From Osedax symbiont Rs1 (GTDB taxonomy: Bacteria > Pseudomonadota > Gammaproteobacteria > Pseudomonadales > Balneatricaceae), in contig ASZJ01000137.1 in NCBI GenBank assembly GCA_000416275.1, forward strand, positions 1-35,265: a stretch of DNA of 35,265 bases, written 5' to 3'. Below are positions 16,906-25,487 of the stretch, one piece after another (within the stretch, counting starts at the first letter, position 1; every line of letters starts with the position of its first letter). The position numbers and the translations under genes were made by a program. The notes below the pieces were generated by a model. That model was not told the DNA's origin. It saw only the letters and a list, made by a program, of their open reading frames with translations, and made no database searches.

Positions 16906-17253
16906 AGGCCAGCGTAGATGGAGAGCTTCTTCAAGAAAACCAACTAAGCTTCCTAGCATTACGGCTCTGGCTCTGGCAATGGCAATGGCAGAAGATGCTT
17001 TTTGATCCCCCAAACCTTTTCGCATAAAATCTAAGTTGGTATTGATTTGTCTCCATATTCTGTCCGTGTTATCTAAAAATAAATTTGGATCATCCTGATG
17101 GTTCAGGCCCCAAGCATTTAAATAAATAATTATTCTAGCGTCATAGTTTGTTTTTTTATCTCTATGTCGCTTTATGTTATCAAACATGAATTTCAATCTA
17201 TTTAATAGCTCTTCGGCGTCTTGTTCTACTTCTTCGAAAATTACGATCCACAT
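16888..17253 (-). CDS. Truncated paralogue of candidate T6SS immunity gene
   Basis: 121-aa protein closely resembling the next gene upstream (17304-17822): both start MWI, and DAEELL, MF.N, D..I, AWG..., WR..N and EE.LHLR positions recur in order. The paralogue continues for about 55 residues after LHLR, but here the frame ends PPELDS and a stop encoded by the terminal repeat of the insertion sequence. The natural 3' end is therefore lost. The missing end is not seen beyond the other side of the element. GAGG lies 5 nt before the ATG. If functional it would be a second immunity protein or a decoy; truncation may have inactivated it. Confidence 0.65.
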   Translation of the reverse strand: MWIVIFEEVEQDAEELLNRLKFMFDNIKRHRDKKTNYDARIIIYLNAWGLNHQDDPNLFLDNTDRIWRQINTNLDFMRKGLGDQKASSAIAIARARAVMLGSLVGFLEEALHLRWPPELDS

Positions 17254-17303
17254 CACATCCTCGATATATCACCTCCGTCAATTTTCTTGTACGAAGAGGG
17301 TTG

Positions 17304-17822
17304 TTAAGGTTTAGTTCCGTATTTAGCCCAAGGGTTACTTATGTTTAGTTCGTTAATTAAAGATTGGTCAATTTGATCCAAGTCAAAAATTTGACTATTG
17401 ATTGTTCCAATTTCATATGTGTGAGAAACCAATAGAGATACCACTGAAAATAAATAATCATTTTTAAGCTCAAGGCTATTCGACTCTGGAGAGCGTAGGT
17501 GTAATACTTCTTCAAAATAATTAAAACTCTCGCCCAAGTGATCAATGCGTGCTAGGGCACTAGATGGTTGTTTATCATACAATGCTTGCCGCATGTGAGA
17601 AAGACCTCTATTAACAAAGCGCCACATTAGATCTATATTGATTAAGTATTTATCAGGATTATCTTGTTTATTCATCCCCCAAGCTTCTAAGAATTTGACT
17701 ATCTTTACATCATAATCAGTACCTTTTTCTTTATGACTTTTTACATTATTGAACATAAAATTTAATCTTTTCAATAATTCTTCCGCGTCTTTGTCCGCTT
17801 TTCCAAAAACTTCAATCCACAT
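17304..17822 (-). CDS. Candidate immunity protein for the adjacent toxin
   Basis: 172-aa, soluble, mostly helical acidic protein of no family I recognise. It follows the toxin gene by 7 bp. The toxin stop overlaps the ribosome site (GTAGGTGG) of this gene, so the two are translated together, which is typical of effector-immunity pairs. The start MWIEVFGKADKD is supported by that site and by alignment with the truncated downstream paralogue. Predicted role: bind and neutralise the C-terminal toxin domain in the cytoplasm. This is inferred from position, size and the tandem duplication, not from a known domain. Confidence 0.6.
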   Translation of the reverse strand: MWIEVFGKADKDAEELLKRLNFMFNNVKSHKEKGTDYDVKIVKFLEAWGMNKQDNPDKYLINIDLMWRFVNRGLSHMRQALYDKQPSSALARIDHLGESFNYFEEVLHLRSPESNSLELKNDYLFSVVSLLVSHTYEIGTINSQIFDLDQIDQSLINELNISNPWAKYGTKP

Positions 17823-17829
17823 AATCCAC

Positions 17830-19551
17830 CTACATATCACATTCATCAATTTTGCTTCCACCACGGATTGGCTTCACTGCTTTAGCTGGTGCTGTCCAGG
17901 GTGTGTAGTAATAACCGCCAGTATCTAGTACTCGTTCACTTACATTGGGTATCGCAGGTTCGGGGAATTTCATTTGTGGGATATAAATTTGCTCCCCTCC
18001 GCCTAAAAGTGCTTTATTATCATCATATATAGATCTTTGTGGCCCCGCTTTTCCAATTAACATGAATTCTGGTGGTGGTATTTCAACCTCTATAAAACTA
18101 CCGCCTGTATTAAAATCATGACGAACTGCCATATCCGTTCGCCATTCCGCCTCAAGCTCTGGTGGTTTTTCAAAGCTCCACCAACAACCATCAACTCCAC
18201 TTTCATTATCAATTACTCTATATATTTTTCTTTTATCATTTGGCATTAGACGTAACACTTGAGGAGCCCCATCGAAGTTCTTTAGAGCTCTTGTATTCCA
18301 AGTCTCCGGCGACCATTCAAGCCAGCTTTCCGGTATATCATTTTTAATAGCATCAAATTTTTGTTGAATCACTTTTGGATTTTTCATATCAAGTAACTTA
18401 CGCTTTATTTCAGACGTGATTTCTACCGCAGAAGGTTCTACTTCTTTAAATTCTTTCCTAGTCATCCTTGTCTGCCACTGCAAATGAGGCCCTAGTTCGC
18501 TAATAGCTCTCTCATTACGCCTCACATTTAATTTTCCACGATTACTTACTGAAAAAGGGTGAGTCGTATTTACTCTAAGTATTTTATGAAGTCTGTTACT
18601 TATTAGCTGTTGAGCTTCATCTAGCTTGGTACTGGCTATGCCTCTCACTTTTTCGATGCTTTCCAGTATTTCTTTTACCTGTGTGGGTGCTAATGCGCTT
18701 AGTTTTTTAATTTGGCTCGCTACAGAGGTGAGAAAATCATTAAACTTTTGTTTAATGGCACTGCTGGCGCCCTGTAATTCACTGGAGAGCTTTTTCAGCC
18801 ATCGATAGCCATTGAATTGACTGCCGGAGAGACGGGCGAGGCGATTCATTACCGCTAGTATTTGCGCCAGTTTTGCATTGGCCATCACCAATCTAATCAC
18901 GCCTTTAGCGAGTGAGCCTAGTGTTGGTATTAATCCTATCAGGCATGCAAAAACCCCCACCCAAACCATGACTTCATTATATCGCTTGTCCCAAATTAAT
19001 AGTTTTGCATTGGCGATTAAGTCACGAAGATCAGCCACTTGATCGATCACAGGGATCATGGTGATCCCTGTATTGGTAATGATCTGTGCGGTAGTCATCT
19101 CTGCATTGAAATCACCGGCTAAAACACCACCTGTCCAACTTGCCGCATCCCCTATATGCTTTGCGGTTTTTTTAGCGGCGTTTATTATCCAGGTGCCTTC
19201 ATCTTCCATTGGGGCAGGTTCTACGAAAGGCTTGTCTGCGTCGGGATCATCAATAAAAAAGGCTTCAACGGGTCCTGAGTGGTCCCCTAGGTCAACGTGG
19301 ATGTAAGTGTAATCAGTGTCGGGGTTTACCGTCATCGGCCCCTCTGCGACAATCTCACCCCCAATTTCGCCATTGTTTGGTTTTTGTACCACGTACCAAG
19401 CATCATTCACTGGCTCCTCATCAGAATATTCATAGCGCAGATGGATATAATTACCTTGGTGGTTACAGAGTTGGCAGTAATCATCAACCGGTTTTTGTCC
19501 AAGTGAGCGTGCCCCTCTGTAAGCCTGCGCTATATTATCCGGAACATACAT
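17830..19551 (-). CDS. Polymorphic T6SS-type effector with NAD-targeting-like C-terminus
   Basis: 573-aa protein. The ATG at 19551 overlaps the adaptor stop (TAATG) and has GGAGG 7 nt upstream. Residues 1-125 hold a CQLC Cys pair and a beta-rich domain (AWYVVQKPNNGE, VEAFFIDDPDADKP). About 140-250 is a hydrophobic pre-toxin segment (VWVGVFACLIGLIPTLGSLAK), common in polymorphic toxins. About 255-340 is helical. The C-terminal toxin (about 430-525) shows YRV (Arg445), GCWWS (455-459), IGKAGPQ and LLGGGEQIYIP (Glu520, Gln521). That layout recalls ADP-ribosyltransferase or TNT-type NAD glycohydrolase toxins. NAD-dependent activity is an inference. It lies between a DUF4123 adaptor and two immunity candidates; no PAAR or VgrG part is present. 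Confidence 0.65.
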   Translation of the reverse strand: MYVPDNIAQAYRGARSLGQKPVDDYCQLCNHQGNYIHLRYEYSDEEPVNDAWYVVQKPNNGEIGGEIVAEGPMTVNPDTDYTYIHVDLGDHSGPVEAFFIDDPDADKPFVEPAPMEDEGTWIINAAKKTAKHIGDAASWTGGVLAGDFNAEMTTAQIITNTGITMIPVIDQVADLRDLIANAKLLIWDKRYNEVMVWVGVFACLIGLIPTLGSLAKGVIRLVMANAKLAQILAVMNRLARLSGSQFNGYRWLKKLSSELQGASSAIKQKFNDFLTSVASQIKKLSALAPTQVKEILESIEKVRGIASTKLDEAQQLISNRLHKILRVNTTHPFSVSNRGKLNVRRNERAISELGPHLQWQTRMTRKEFKEVEPSAVEITSEIKRKLLDMKNPKVIQQKFDAIKNDIPESWLEWSPETWNTRALKNFDGAPQVLRLMPNDKRKIYRVIDNESGVDGCWWSFEKPPELEAEWRTDMAVRHDFNTGGSFIEVEIPPPEFMLIGKAGPQRSIYDDNKALLGGGEQIYIPQMKFPEPAIPNVSERVLDTGGYYYTPWTAPAKAVKPIRGGSKIDECDM

Positions 19552-21419
19552 TAATATACCTCCTGTGCAATCTGGTGACGCGCAATTAACACTCTTTTTA
19601 GTTTCAAATACACTTGCTGATGATTTTCTGAATTTGTTTGGGTGAAACAATTTGCCAGCACTTTGTGTTGTGGGTCACTTATAAAATCGATACCAAAATT
19701 GAGCGCACAAAGAGCGTAAACGGGGGTTAAATCGTGGTGGCCCACCTTGTTCTTTATATGCTCAGAGCATCGATGATAAAACGCATTAATAGCATCCGTA
19801 CCAATGATGCTGATCTGCTTTTGATAGGCGTCACTAATGATGACTAACCTTTCATTAATACCTAATGCTTCTTCACCAAGTTGCCCAACTATGTCAGCCA
19901 ATTGTAAGTTTTGTTCTTTGGGTGGTGTGGCTGCTATTTTCTTAGCCCAAGCTGTCAGACTCTGTTCAAGTAGTTTAATGCGGGAGCTAGGGGGTATTTC
20001 TTGATTCGCGAAACTCTTGCAAATAAGGAGAAATTTGGCGTCTTGGTAAAAGTTGATCCCTAAAAGCACGCTATTAATGACGAGTTGCGCGAGATGGGCT
20101 TGGGATGTAAAGCCAAGACGATCTGCCCAACTTCTTACACCTTGGATTAATTCCAACATGTCATCATCGCTACATTGATTAACCGCAAGTATGTTGGGTA
20201 GTTGTTTTTTCAATAAATTGAGCAGCCTTTGATAGCTAATCATTTGCGCTTGCTTGATAAACAGCTGCCTATCTTGATCTTCAAATAAATAGGGCCTAGC
20301 TCTAGCACTGCCTAATGTAGGTGTGTCTGCTCCTAATTGGAGTACTCTTAAGGGAGCGCAGAAATCGATAGCCTGTTGGTGCTCCTCTTGAACGGGGAGG
20401 GCTTCTGCAGATTGCATAAAAAAATCATTATTATGAACATCGTTGTTAGTCGTTTCATAAATATAAGCGCTGATCGGATATTGGTTACGCGGGTAAAACC
20501 AAGGGTCTACTCTAGACTTGTTTTCTGTGATGGCAGGGAACCACCTAGCGGCTATAGAAGGGTGAAAATAAAAGAAGAATCGTCCTGCCCCTACCTGGTC
20601 TTTTTGATAGTAAAAAGTGCGCACATGCTGCCACATATTATCGAATGGCATACGCGAACGAATGAAAATACCCGCACCGTTGCCCCACATTTCACCAAAC
20701 AGGGTTTTGTGTACATCAGTAATAAAGGGCTTAAGTGTTCTGTGATCAACATCAGAAGTGACATTAGGTAAGCTGATATCCACCAAATATGGCATTTTCA
20801 GCTGTTCGCTTAAGGGGTATTCCCCTTTCAATAGCGCTTTGTGATTGAGCTCGTAACGCTCTAGGCTGCTCTGTAAATAGTAACCTTGTTTGAAATAATG
20901 ATCTGCGTTCAATATAGCGTAAGTCTTAAGCGCTGGTAGCGTCTCTTCCTTCTTTGCTGCTAGTTGCTCTTCTTGTAAGGTCGCTTCTTGAGTACCGAAC
21001 AATAAGCCTAGAATGTCACGGCTTAGGTCTTCTTCATCCGAGGGTGAGATAAACTCAGAGTCATTAACTATCCCTTGCAGACGATGTTCTGTGACTTTTA
21101 TTAAAGGGGCGAGAGCCTTTGCATTATCGGCTTCAACCAAGCTGATCGGGCCTAAGCAAACTGGATTTTCGTTATTCACATTATCGGCTAATTGCCTGAT
21201 TCTTAACTCAGGTTGAGGTACTTTCGCAAGGTACTCATCAATGGTTGTTATGTCTTCTGTCCAAACTAACTGGAAATCTAATTCAGACAAGGCCTGACTA
21301 ATTATCGAAGTATAATGCTTTATATGGTTAGCAAAGACTACGGTTTGTACTTGGTAGCGTAAATTGTGCTGTGATATCGGTCTTAATTCACATTGACCTA
21401 TATAAGTATCAATATACAT
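19551..21419 (-). CDS. DUF4123-domain T6SS effector adaptor
   Basis: 622-aa protein. The central part (about 165-310) fits DUF4123, the chaperone/adaptor that loads effectors onto VgrG: TYAILNADHYF, MPYLVDISL, WGNGAGIFIRSRMPFDNMWQHVRTFYY and GRFFFYFHPSIAARWFPAI. The last matches the HLRR...RFYDP-type core. An N-terminal beta/alpha region of about 160 residues and a long helical C-terminal part (about 400-622) make it much longer than ordinary DUF4123 proteins. GAGGG precedes the ATG. It leads a translationally coupled operon with the effector and two immunity-like genes. It probably recognises the effector N-terminus. Confidence 0.75.
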   Translation of the reverse strand: MYIDTYIGQCELRPISQHNLRYQVQTVVFANHIKHYTSIISQALSELDFQLVWTEDITTIDEYLAKVPQPELRIRQLADNVNNENPVCLGPISLVEADNAKALAPLIKVTEHRLQGIVNDSEFISPSDEEDLSRDILGLLFGTQEATLQEEQLAAKKEETLPALKTYAILNADHYFKQGYYLQSSLERYELNHKALLKGEYPLSEQLKMPYLVDISLPNVTSDVDHRTLKPFITDVHKTLFGEMWGNGAGIFIRSRMPFDNMWQHVRTFYYQKDQVGAGRFFFYFHPSIAARWFPAITENKSRVDPWFYPRNQYPISAYIYETTNNDVHNNDFFMQSAEALPVQEEHQQAIDFCAPLRVLQLGADTPTLGSARARPYLFEDQDRQLFIKQAQMISYQRLLNLLKKQLPNILAVNQCSDDDMLELIQGVRSWADRLGFTSQAHLAQLVINSVLLGINFYQDAKFLLICKSFANQEIPPSSRIKLLEQSLTAWAKKIAATPPKEQNLQLADIVGQLGEEALGINERLVIISDAYQKQISIIGTDAINAFYHRCSEHIKNKVGHHDLTPVYALCALNFGIDFISDPQHKVLANCFTQTNSENHQQVYLKLKRVLIARHQIAQEVY

Positions 21420-21598
21420 TATGAGAAGCCCTCATAAGTTGAGATCCTTCGAGACTTCGTAGTCCCTGTAGACAAGTCATCTCCTCTTAGAACATGTACC
21501 AGCATCTCTAGCCTTCCTTAGCCAATAGATTAATTAATTGGAAGGATCATATACCGTGACCTTACGAGAAGATAGCGTGACTTTCAAAAAAAATGTAA

Positions 21599-21704
21599 TC
21601 TATGGGGTCAAAGTAGAATGATTTTTTCTGATAATTTTTAGAATAATAAATCAGATTTTTATTTCAGATAATAAGTAAAAAAACAGTGCCTGCCCCAAAG
21701 GATT
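21599..21704. repeat. Degenerate GCCTGCCCC repeat
   Basis: Contains ATCTATGGGGTCAAAGTAG, an AT-rich hairpin (TCTGATAATTTTTAG / AATAATAAATCAGA) and the family end CAGTGCCTGCCCCAAAGGATT. It is a diverged member of the GGGACAGGC repeat family. The rest of the 21420-22236 gap holds this repeat and the MITE at 21961-22150 and shows no supported gene. Confidence 0.55.
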
Positions 21705-21960
21705 TTCTTGGCTCGGCACCTTAAGATGTAAAGTCCATGACTGGGGTTTCTAGCCTCTGCTAAGCCAAACAGAGGGTTTTCTCCTCCTATCTTCTACCGA
21801 TTTAGCTTGGCGCACTGGCTCCTAAAATAGCGCCTTTAATCTAGCTGAATAATGGTGAAGAATTTTTTAATTGATTGTTTGGTTTGAACCGACTAAAGAC
21901 CTTTTCTACCACAAAGGGCATAGATGCGCTGCGCTACCTTGAGTAAAGCAGAGACTATTA

Positions 21961-22150
21961 CCTAAATCAGTGACTTCACTGCACCACATAGCGCAAGCTC
22001 TTGATTTTACAGCGGTTAGAAAAATACCCGCTGAACCTATGGGTTTTATGCACAGATGCATTTATTTAGCGAATGCAGCTAAGATTTTTCAATTCCACTG
22101 TAGAGCCAATATTTTACACTCTGTATTCACTTTGAAGTCACGGATTCAGC
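21961..22150. repeat. CCTGAATC MITE copy with TATTA target duplication
   Basis: 190-bp copy beginning CCTAAATCAGTGACTTCACTG and ending TTTGAAGTCACGGATTCAGC. TATTA is directly repeated on both sides (21956-21960 and 22151-22155). The interior (CACATAGCGCAAGCTCTTGATTT, then CCGCTGAACCTATGGGTTTTATG and CAATTCCACTGTAGA) is shared with the longer copies near 30.4, 31.2 and 32.2 kb. It is non-coding. Confidence 0.85.
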
Positions 22151-22236
22151 TATTAGTTTTTGAGGTAGTGCTCAGTTTGTTGTAGAGCTGGCCTTCAGAA
22201 ATTTAATATCAATTTACACTGGCCTTGAATGCTTTA

Positions 22237-23625
22237 TTACAATTTGTGTTTCTGTAGTTTCCTCACTACCGAAGGTTGACTAATCCCCAAGTATCTGGAC
22301 ATTGCATAAGTTGAGTTACATGTTTCCTTAGCCTTGGTCATCATGTTTTTTTCTAATAGGGCAAGAGCCTCAGGCAGCAAAAGCACGCTATAATCCACCA
22401 ACTCATTGGGATCTTGATCCTCTTTATTAACACCCGGGGTAAATTTTATCTCTTGTATTTGATGATCCAGTGATAAGATGTCAGCTTTGCAGGTTACATA
22501 TAAACGTTCCAATACGTTTTTGAGTTCACGAATATTTCCCGGCCATTGGTAATGAATGAGTTGCTTCTCAACGATTGGGTCCAACTGTTTTTTTTGTTGA
22601 TATCGTTGATTTAACTGCTCAAGAAAATGCTGAATCAGTATCGGGATATCCTCTCTGTGATCTCTTAATGCCGGTATATAAACAGGAATAACATTGATCC
22701 GATAATACAAATCTAATCTAAACTCACCTTTTTGAACCAATTCATCGAGGCTTTTATTGGTGGCAGTTATCAAACGAAAATCGATCTGTTTCTCCCTTGT
22801 CCCGCCAATTCTGGTGAGTCTTTTATCTTGCAGAACTTTTAATAATTTTGTCTGTATCAATAAAGGCAGTTCAGACACTTCGTCAAGAAACAACGTTCCT
22901 TGGTCTGCTTGCTCAATTAAACCTGGCTTGCCTTGTTGCTGGGCCCCGGTAAAAGCCCCCGCTTCATAACCAAAAAATTCTGACTCAAATAAATTATCTG
23001 GAATTGCTCCGCAACTGACCTCAATAAATGGTTTGCTTTTACGACAACTCATTGCATGGATTTTACTGGCAAAAAGAGTTTTGCCAGATCCTGATTCTCC
23101 CAGTAATAAGATATTGGTATCAAATGCAGATATCCGTTGCAGTAATTCAAAGATGTCTTCTATGGTTTTACTGATAAATTTAATTCCATAGCGCTCCTCT
23201 TCGCTAGACATTTTCTTTTTTATATTTTTTTTAAATACCTTTTTTTGTAATTTTTCGTATTCGTCTCTGATGAGTTTCATATTGGTAAAATCATCACTGA
23301 AAGAAATAACTTTAATTAACTTATGACTACTATCAAAGATCGGGATGGCTTTAGTAAAAATGCTATGGCCTGCTAACGTTGTTTGCATTATTTGCATTTC
23401 TTTTTGATACTTTATAACCAGCGAAGTTACTGACGGATACAATACCTTTTCTTCTTCCAATTGATACACGCTAACGCCAATAACTTTATCGTAATCATAC
23501 CCATAGGTTGAAAAAAAATTAGGGCTGGCATTGAGTATAACCCCTTTGGAATCTGTAATTAAAATTGTATCGCATGATTTTTCTATAATGGTATTCAGTT
23601 CAGTTTCAATCAATGATGTCGACAT
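22237..23625 (-). CDS. PAS-containing sigma-54-dependent transcriptional activator
   Basis: 462-aa enhancer-binding protein. An N-terminal PAS domain (about 8-115; TILITDSKGVILNASPNFF) is followed by a coiled-coil linker. The AAA+ domain (about 150-375) has Walker A GESGSGKT at 176-183, the sigma-54-contacting GAFTGA loop at 223-228, Walker B GTLFLDE at 243-249, and HYQWPGNIRELKN. A TyrR/Fis-like helix-turn-helix closes it (STYAMSRYLGISQPSVVRKLQKH). The architecture resembles TyrR/RocR-type activators of amino-acid catabolism. It is divergent from a gene with a clear sigma-54 promoter, so it very probably activates that promoter when its PAS domain senses a ligand, perhaps a guanidino compound. 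Confidence 0.9.
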   Translation of the reverse strand: MSTSLIETELNTIIEKSCDTILITDSKGVILNASPNFFSTYGYDYDKVIGVSVYQLEEEKVLYPSVTSLVIKYQKEMQIMQTTLAGHSIFTKAIPIFDSSHKLIKVISFSDDFTNMKLIRDEYEKLQKKVFKKNIKKKMSSEEERYGIKFISKTIEDIFELLQRISAFDTNILLLGESGSGKTLFASKIHAMSCRKSKPFIEVSCGAIPDNLFESEFFGYEAGAFTGAQQQGKPGLIEQADQGTLFLDEVSELPLLIQTKLLKVLQDKRLTRIGGTREKQIDFRLITATNKSLDELVQKGEFRLDLYYRINVIPVYIPALRDHREDIPILIQHFLEQLNQRYQQKKQLDPIVEKQLIHYQWPGNIRELKNVLERLYVTCKADILSLDHQIQEIKFTPGVNKEDQDPNELVDYSVLLLPEALALLEKNMMTKAKETCNSTYAMSRYLGISQPSVVRKLQKHKL

Positions 23626-23648
23626 ACCCTCCCCCTCACTGCTGATTT

Positions 23649-23677
23649 AATATTGAATCATGATGCAATATTGAATC
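23649..23677. promoter_or_regulatory. Candidate upstream activator site (direct repeats)
   Basis: AATATTGAATC occurs twice with an 18-bp period, separated by ATGATGC, just beyond the start of the activator gene and about 150 bp upstream of the sigma-54 promoter. That distance suits an enhancer for the adjacent activator. It is a pattern observation only. Confidence 0.4.
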
Positions 23678-23819
23678 GAAAACATCAAGTAACTGGCTTT
23701 AATTTTAAAAAGCATTTTGATTTATATGATTTTTAACCCTCATTTAATATTCTACAATTTCAACGGGTTAAATAGAGTTTTTGATAAACAAATCACTCTT
23801 ACTTAGTTATTTAATTTAA

Positions 23820-23835
23820 TGGCACCACTATTGCT
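23820..23835 (+). promoter_or_regulatory. Sigma-54 (-24/-12) promoter
   Basis: TGGCACCACTATTGCT matches the sigma-54 consensus TGGCAC-N5-TTGC, with the GG and GC dinucleotides separated by exactly 10 nt. Transcription would begin about 12 nt downstream of the GC, near 23846, giving a 45-nt leader to the ATG at 23891. The neighbouring divergent gene encodes a GAFTGA-containing activator, which strongly supports the call. Confidence 0.85.
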
Positions 23836-23890
23836 ACATAGATATACCGCGACTTGATAGTCCTACAACAAATATAAATGAGGGTCTGCT

Positions 23891-25294
23891 ATGAATTCCG
23901 AATTAACGAATAAAGAAAAAACTTCACCAGAGGTTAATATAAAGAGCGCTGGCTCATTAGGGAATTATCTGAGATTTATTCTCCCATCCCTACTGGGTAT
24001 TGTTATTTTTATTACGCCTATTCCCTATGAAGATAAAACCACTATTCTCTTCTCCATCGTACTAGATATTATAAGTAAAAATTTAGCATCTGTTCTGCCT
24101 TACCTTCTGGTGGTAGTTACCGTTTTATCAGGGGTTATGTCCCTGTATTATTCTCTACAAAAAAAAACGGGGGCTTGCTTCCCTGAGCTGATAGAAAGCA
24201 ATTTCGTAACGACGCCGATATGGGTTGGGTTGCGTGTCCTTGGAGCGATATTTACTTGCCTTGTCGTTTGGAAAACCGGCCCGGCATTTATCATCGGAGG
24301 CTCAACAGGAGGAACTATGGTGGGTTTCCTGGCACCTAATCTATTGGTACTGTTCTTCCTCGCCACTCTTACCCTGCCGTTGCTGACAGATTATGGCTTT
24401 ATGGAATTTTTTGGCTCTTTGGTCAGAAAGGTCTTTAAGAAATTATTTAAATTACCTGGTCGGTCCGCCATTGATGGTCTCGCTTCTTGGCTTGGAGCGG
24501 CTGTAATTGGCGTCATGCTGACGGTTCAGCAATATAATAAAGGGATCTACACCCAGCGAGAAGCCGCCACGGTAGCCACCACCTTTTCGATTGTTTCTTT
24601 ACCATTCTGCCTTGTTATTGCGGGAGTTATAGGTTTAGAGCATGTTTTCTGGTCCTATTATGGCAGCGTTGTTTTCATTGGTATTGTCTGTGCACTGATT
24701 ATGCCTCGTATTCCTCCACTTTCGCTGCTCTCTGATGAATATAAAGAAGGGGTTGGTAAAAGTGTCGATGAAGATAAATCATTGCCGGGCGAGAACTCTT
24801 TTCAAAGAGGGGTGCGACTTGGTTTAGAGCGGGGACAGACTGGCCCAGGAGTGATTGAATTTGTTCAGGTTGGGCTTCGCAACTTAGTTGGAATATGGTT
24901 TGGCCTGTTACCTGCAACAATTGCTATTGGAATGATCGCATTAATTCTGGTTGAGTTCACGCCGATATTCCAGTTTATCTCAATGCCAATTGTTTATGTT
25001 TTAGATCTACTTAATATATCTGAGTCGGTTAAAGCCGCCCCTGCCTTGATTGTCGGTTTTGCAGATATGTATCTCCCAGCTTTGATTGGAAAAGGTATTG
25101 AAAACGAGCAGACACGTTTTCTGATTGCGATTTTGTCAGTTTCACAGTTGATTTATATGTCTGAAATCGGAGTTTTCCTAATTCGAGCTAAAATAGGCCT
25201 GAATATTAGTCATCTACTAGCCATTTTTTGTATCCGTACTGTCATCGCGGCTCCGATCGCTATATTGCTAGCTAAATATGTGATCTTCGCGTAG
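23891..25294 (+). CDS. YjiH-family membrane protein (Gate/nucleoside-recognition type)
   Basis: 467-aa polytopic membrane protein resembling the YjiH family. A hydrophilic N-terminus is followed by about ten hydrophobic segments, with a cytoplasmic loop near 285-320 (EYKEGVGKSVDEDKS). The motifs GGSTGGTMVGFLAPNLL and SVKAAPALIVGFADMYLPAL fit the Gate domain repeats. GAGGG precedes the ATG. It is the first gene behind the sigma-54 promoter and lies 193 bp before a ureohydrolase. A transport role for the guanidino substrate or its product is likely by context, but the substrate is not shown by the sequence. Confidence 0.75.
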   Translation: MNSELTNKEKTSPEVNIKSAGSLGNYLRFILPSLLGIVIFITPIPYEDKTTILFSIVLDIISKNLASVLPYLLVVVTVLSGVMSLYYSLQKKTGACFPELIESNFVTTPIWVGLRVLGAIFTCLVVWKTGPAFIIGGSTGGTMVGFLAPNLLVLFFLATLTLPLLTDYGFMEFFGSLVRKVFKKLFKLPGRSAIDGLASWLGAAVIGVMLTVQQYNKGIYTQREAATVATTFSIVSLPFCLVIAGVIGLEHVFWSYYGSVVFIGIVCALIMPRIPPLSLLSDEYKEGVGKSVDEDKSLPGENSFQRGVRLGLERGQTGPGVIEFVQVGLRNLVGIWFGLLPATIAIGMIALILVEFTPIFQFISMPIVYVLDLLNISESVKAAPALIVGFADMYLPALIGKGIENEQTRFLIAILSVSQLIYMSEIGVFLIRAKIGLNISHLLAIFCIRTVIAAPIAILLAKYVIFA

Positions 25295-25308
25295 CCCCCA
25301 CAAAAAAA

Positions 25309-25344
25309 GCTGCTAACCTGTTATATATTGAAAAGCTTAGCAGC
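25309..25344. terminator. Hairpin after the YjiH-family gene
   Basis: GCTGCTAA and TTAGCAGC form a perfect 8-bp stem with a 20-nt loop just after the stop. On the plus strand it is followed by AAAATATTC rather than Us; on the minus strand it is followed by seven Ts. It may attenuate transcription between the two genes or mark a transcript end. Confidence 0.4.
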
Positions 25345-25367
25345 AAAATATTCACTAATTACTATTA

Positions 25368-25465
25368 CCTGAATCCGTGACTTCAAAGTGATCAGAGTGT
25401 AAGTTTTTTACGGCTGTAGAATCAAGAGCTTGCGCTATGTGGTGCAGTGAAGTCACTGATTCAGG
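25368..25465. repeat. CCTGAATC MITE copy with TATTA target duplication
   Basis: 98-bp short copy with perfect family ends (CCTGAATCCGTGACTTCA and TGAAGTCACTGATTCAGG) and a TATTA duplication at 25363-25367 and 25466-25470. Its interior carries the CAAGAGCTTGCGCTATGTGG segment in inverted orientation relative to other copies. It lies between the YjiH-family gene and the ureohydrolase, 22 bp before the latter's ATG. Confidence 0.88.
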
Positions 25466-25487
25466 TATTACCTAAAAGAGAGAATTT

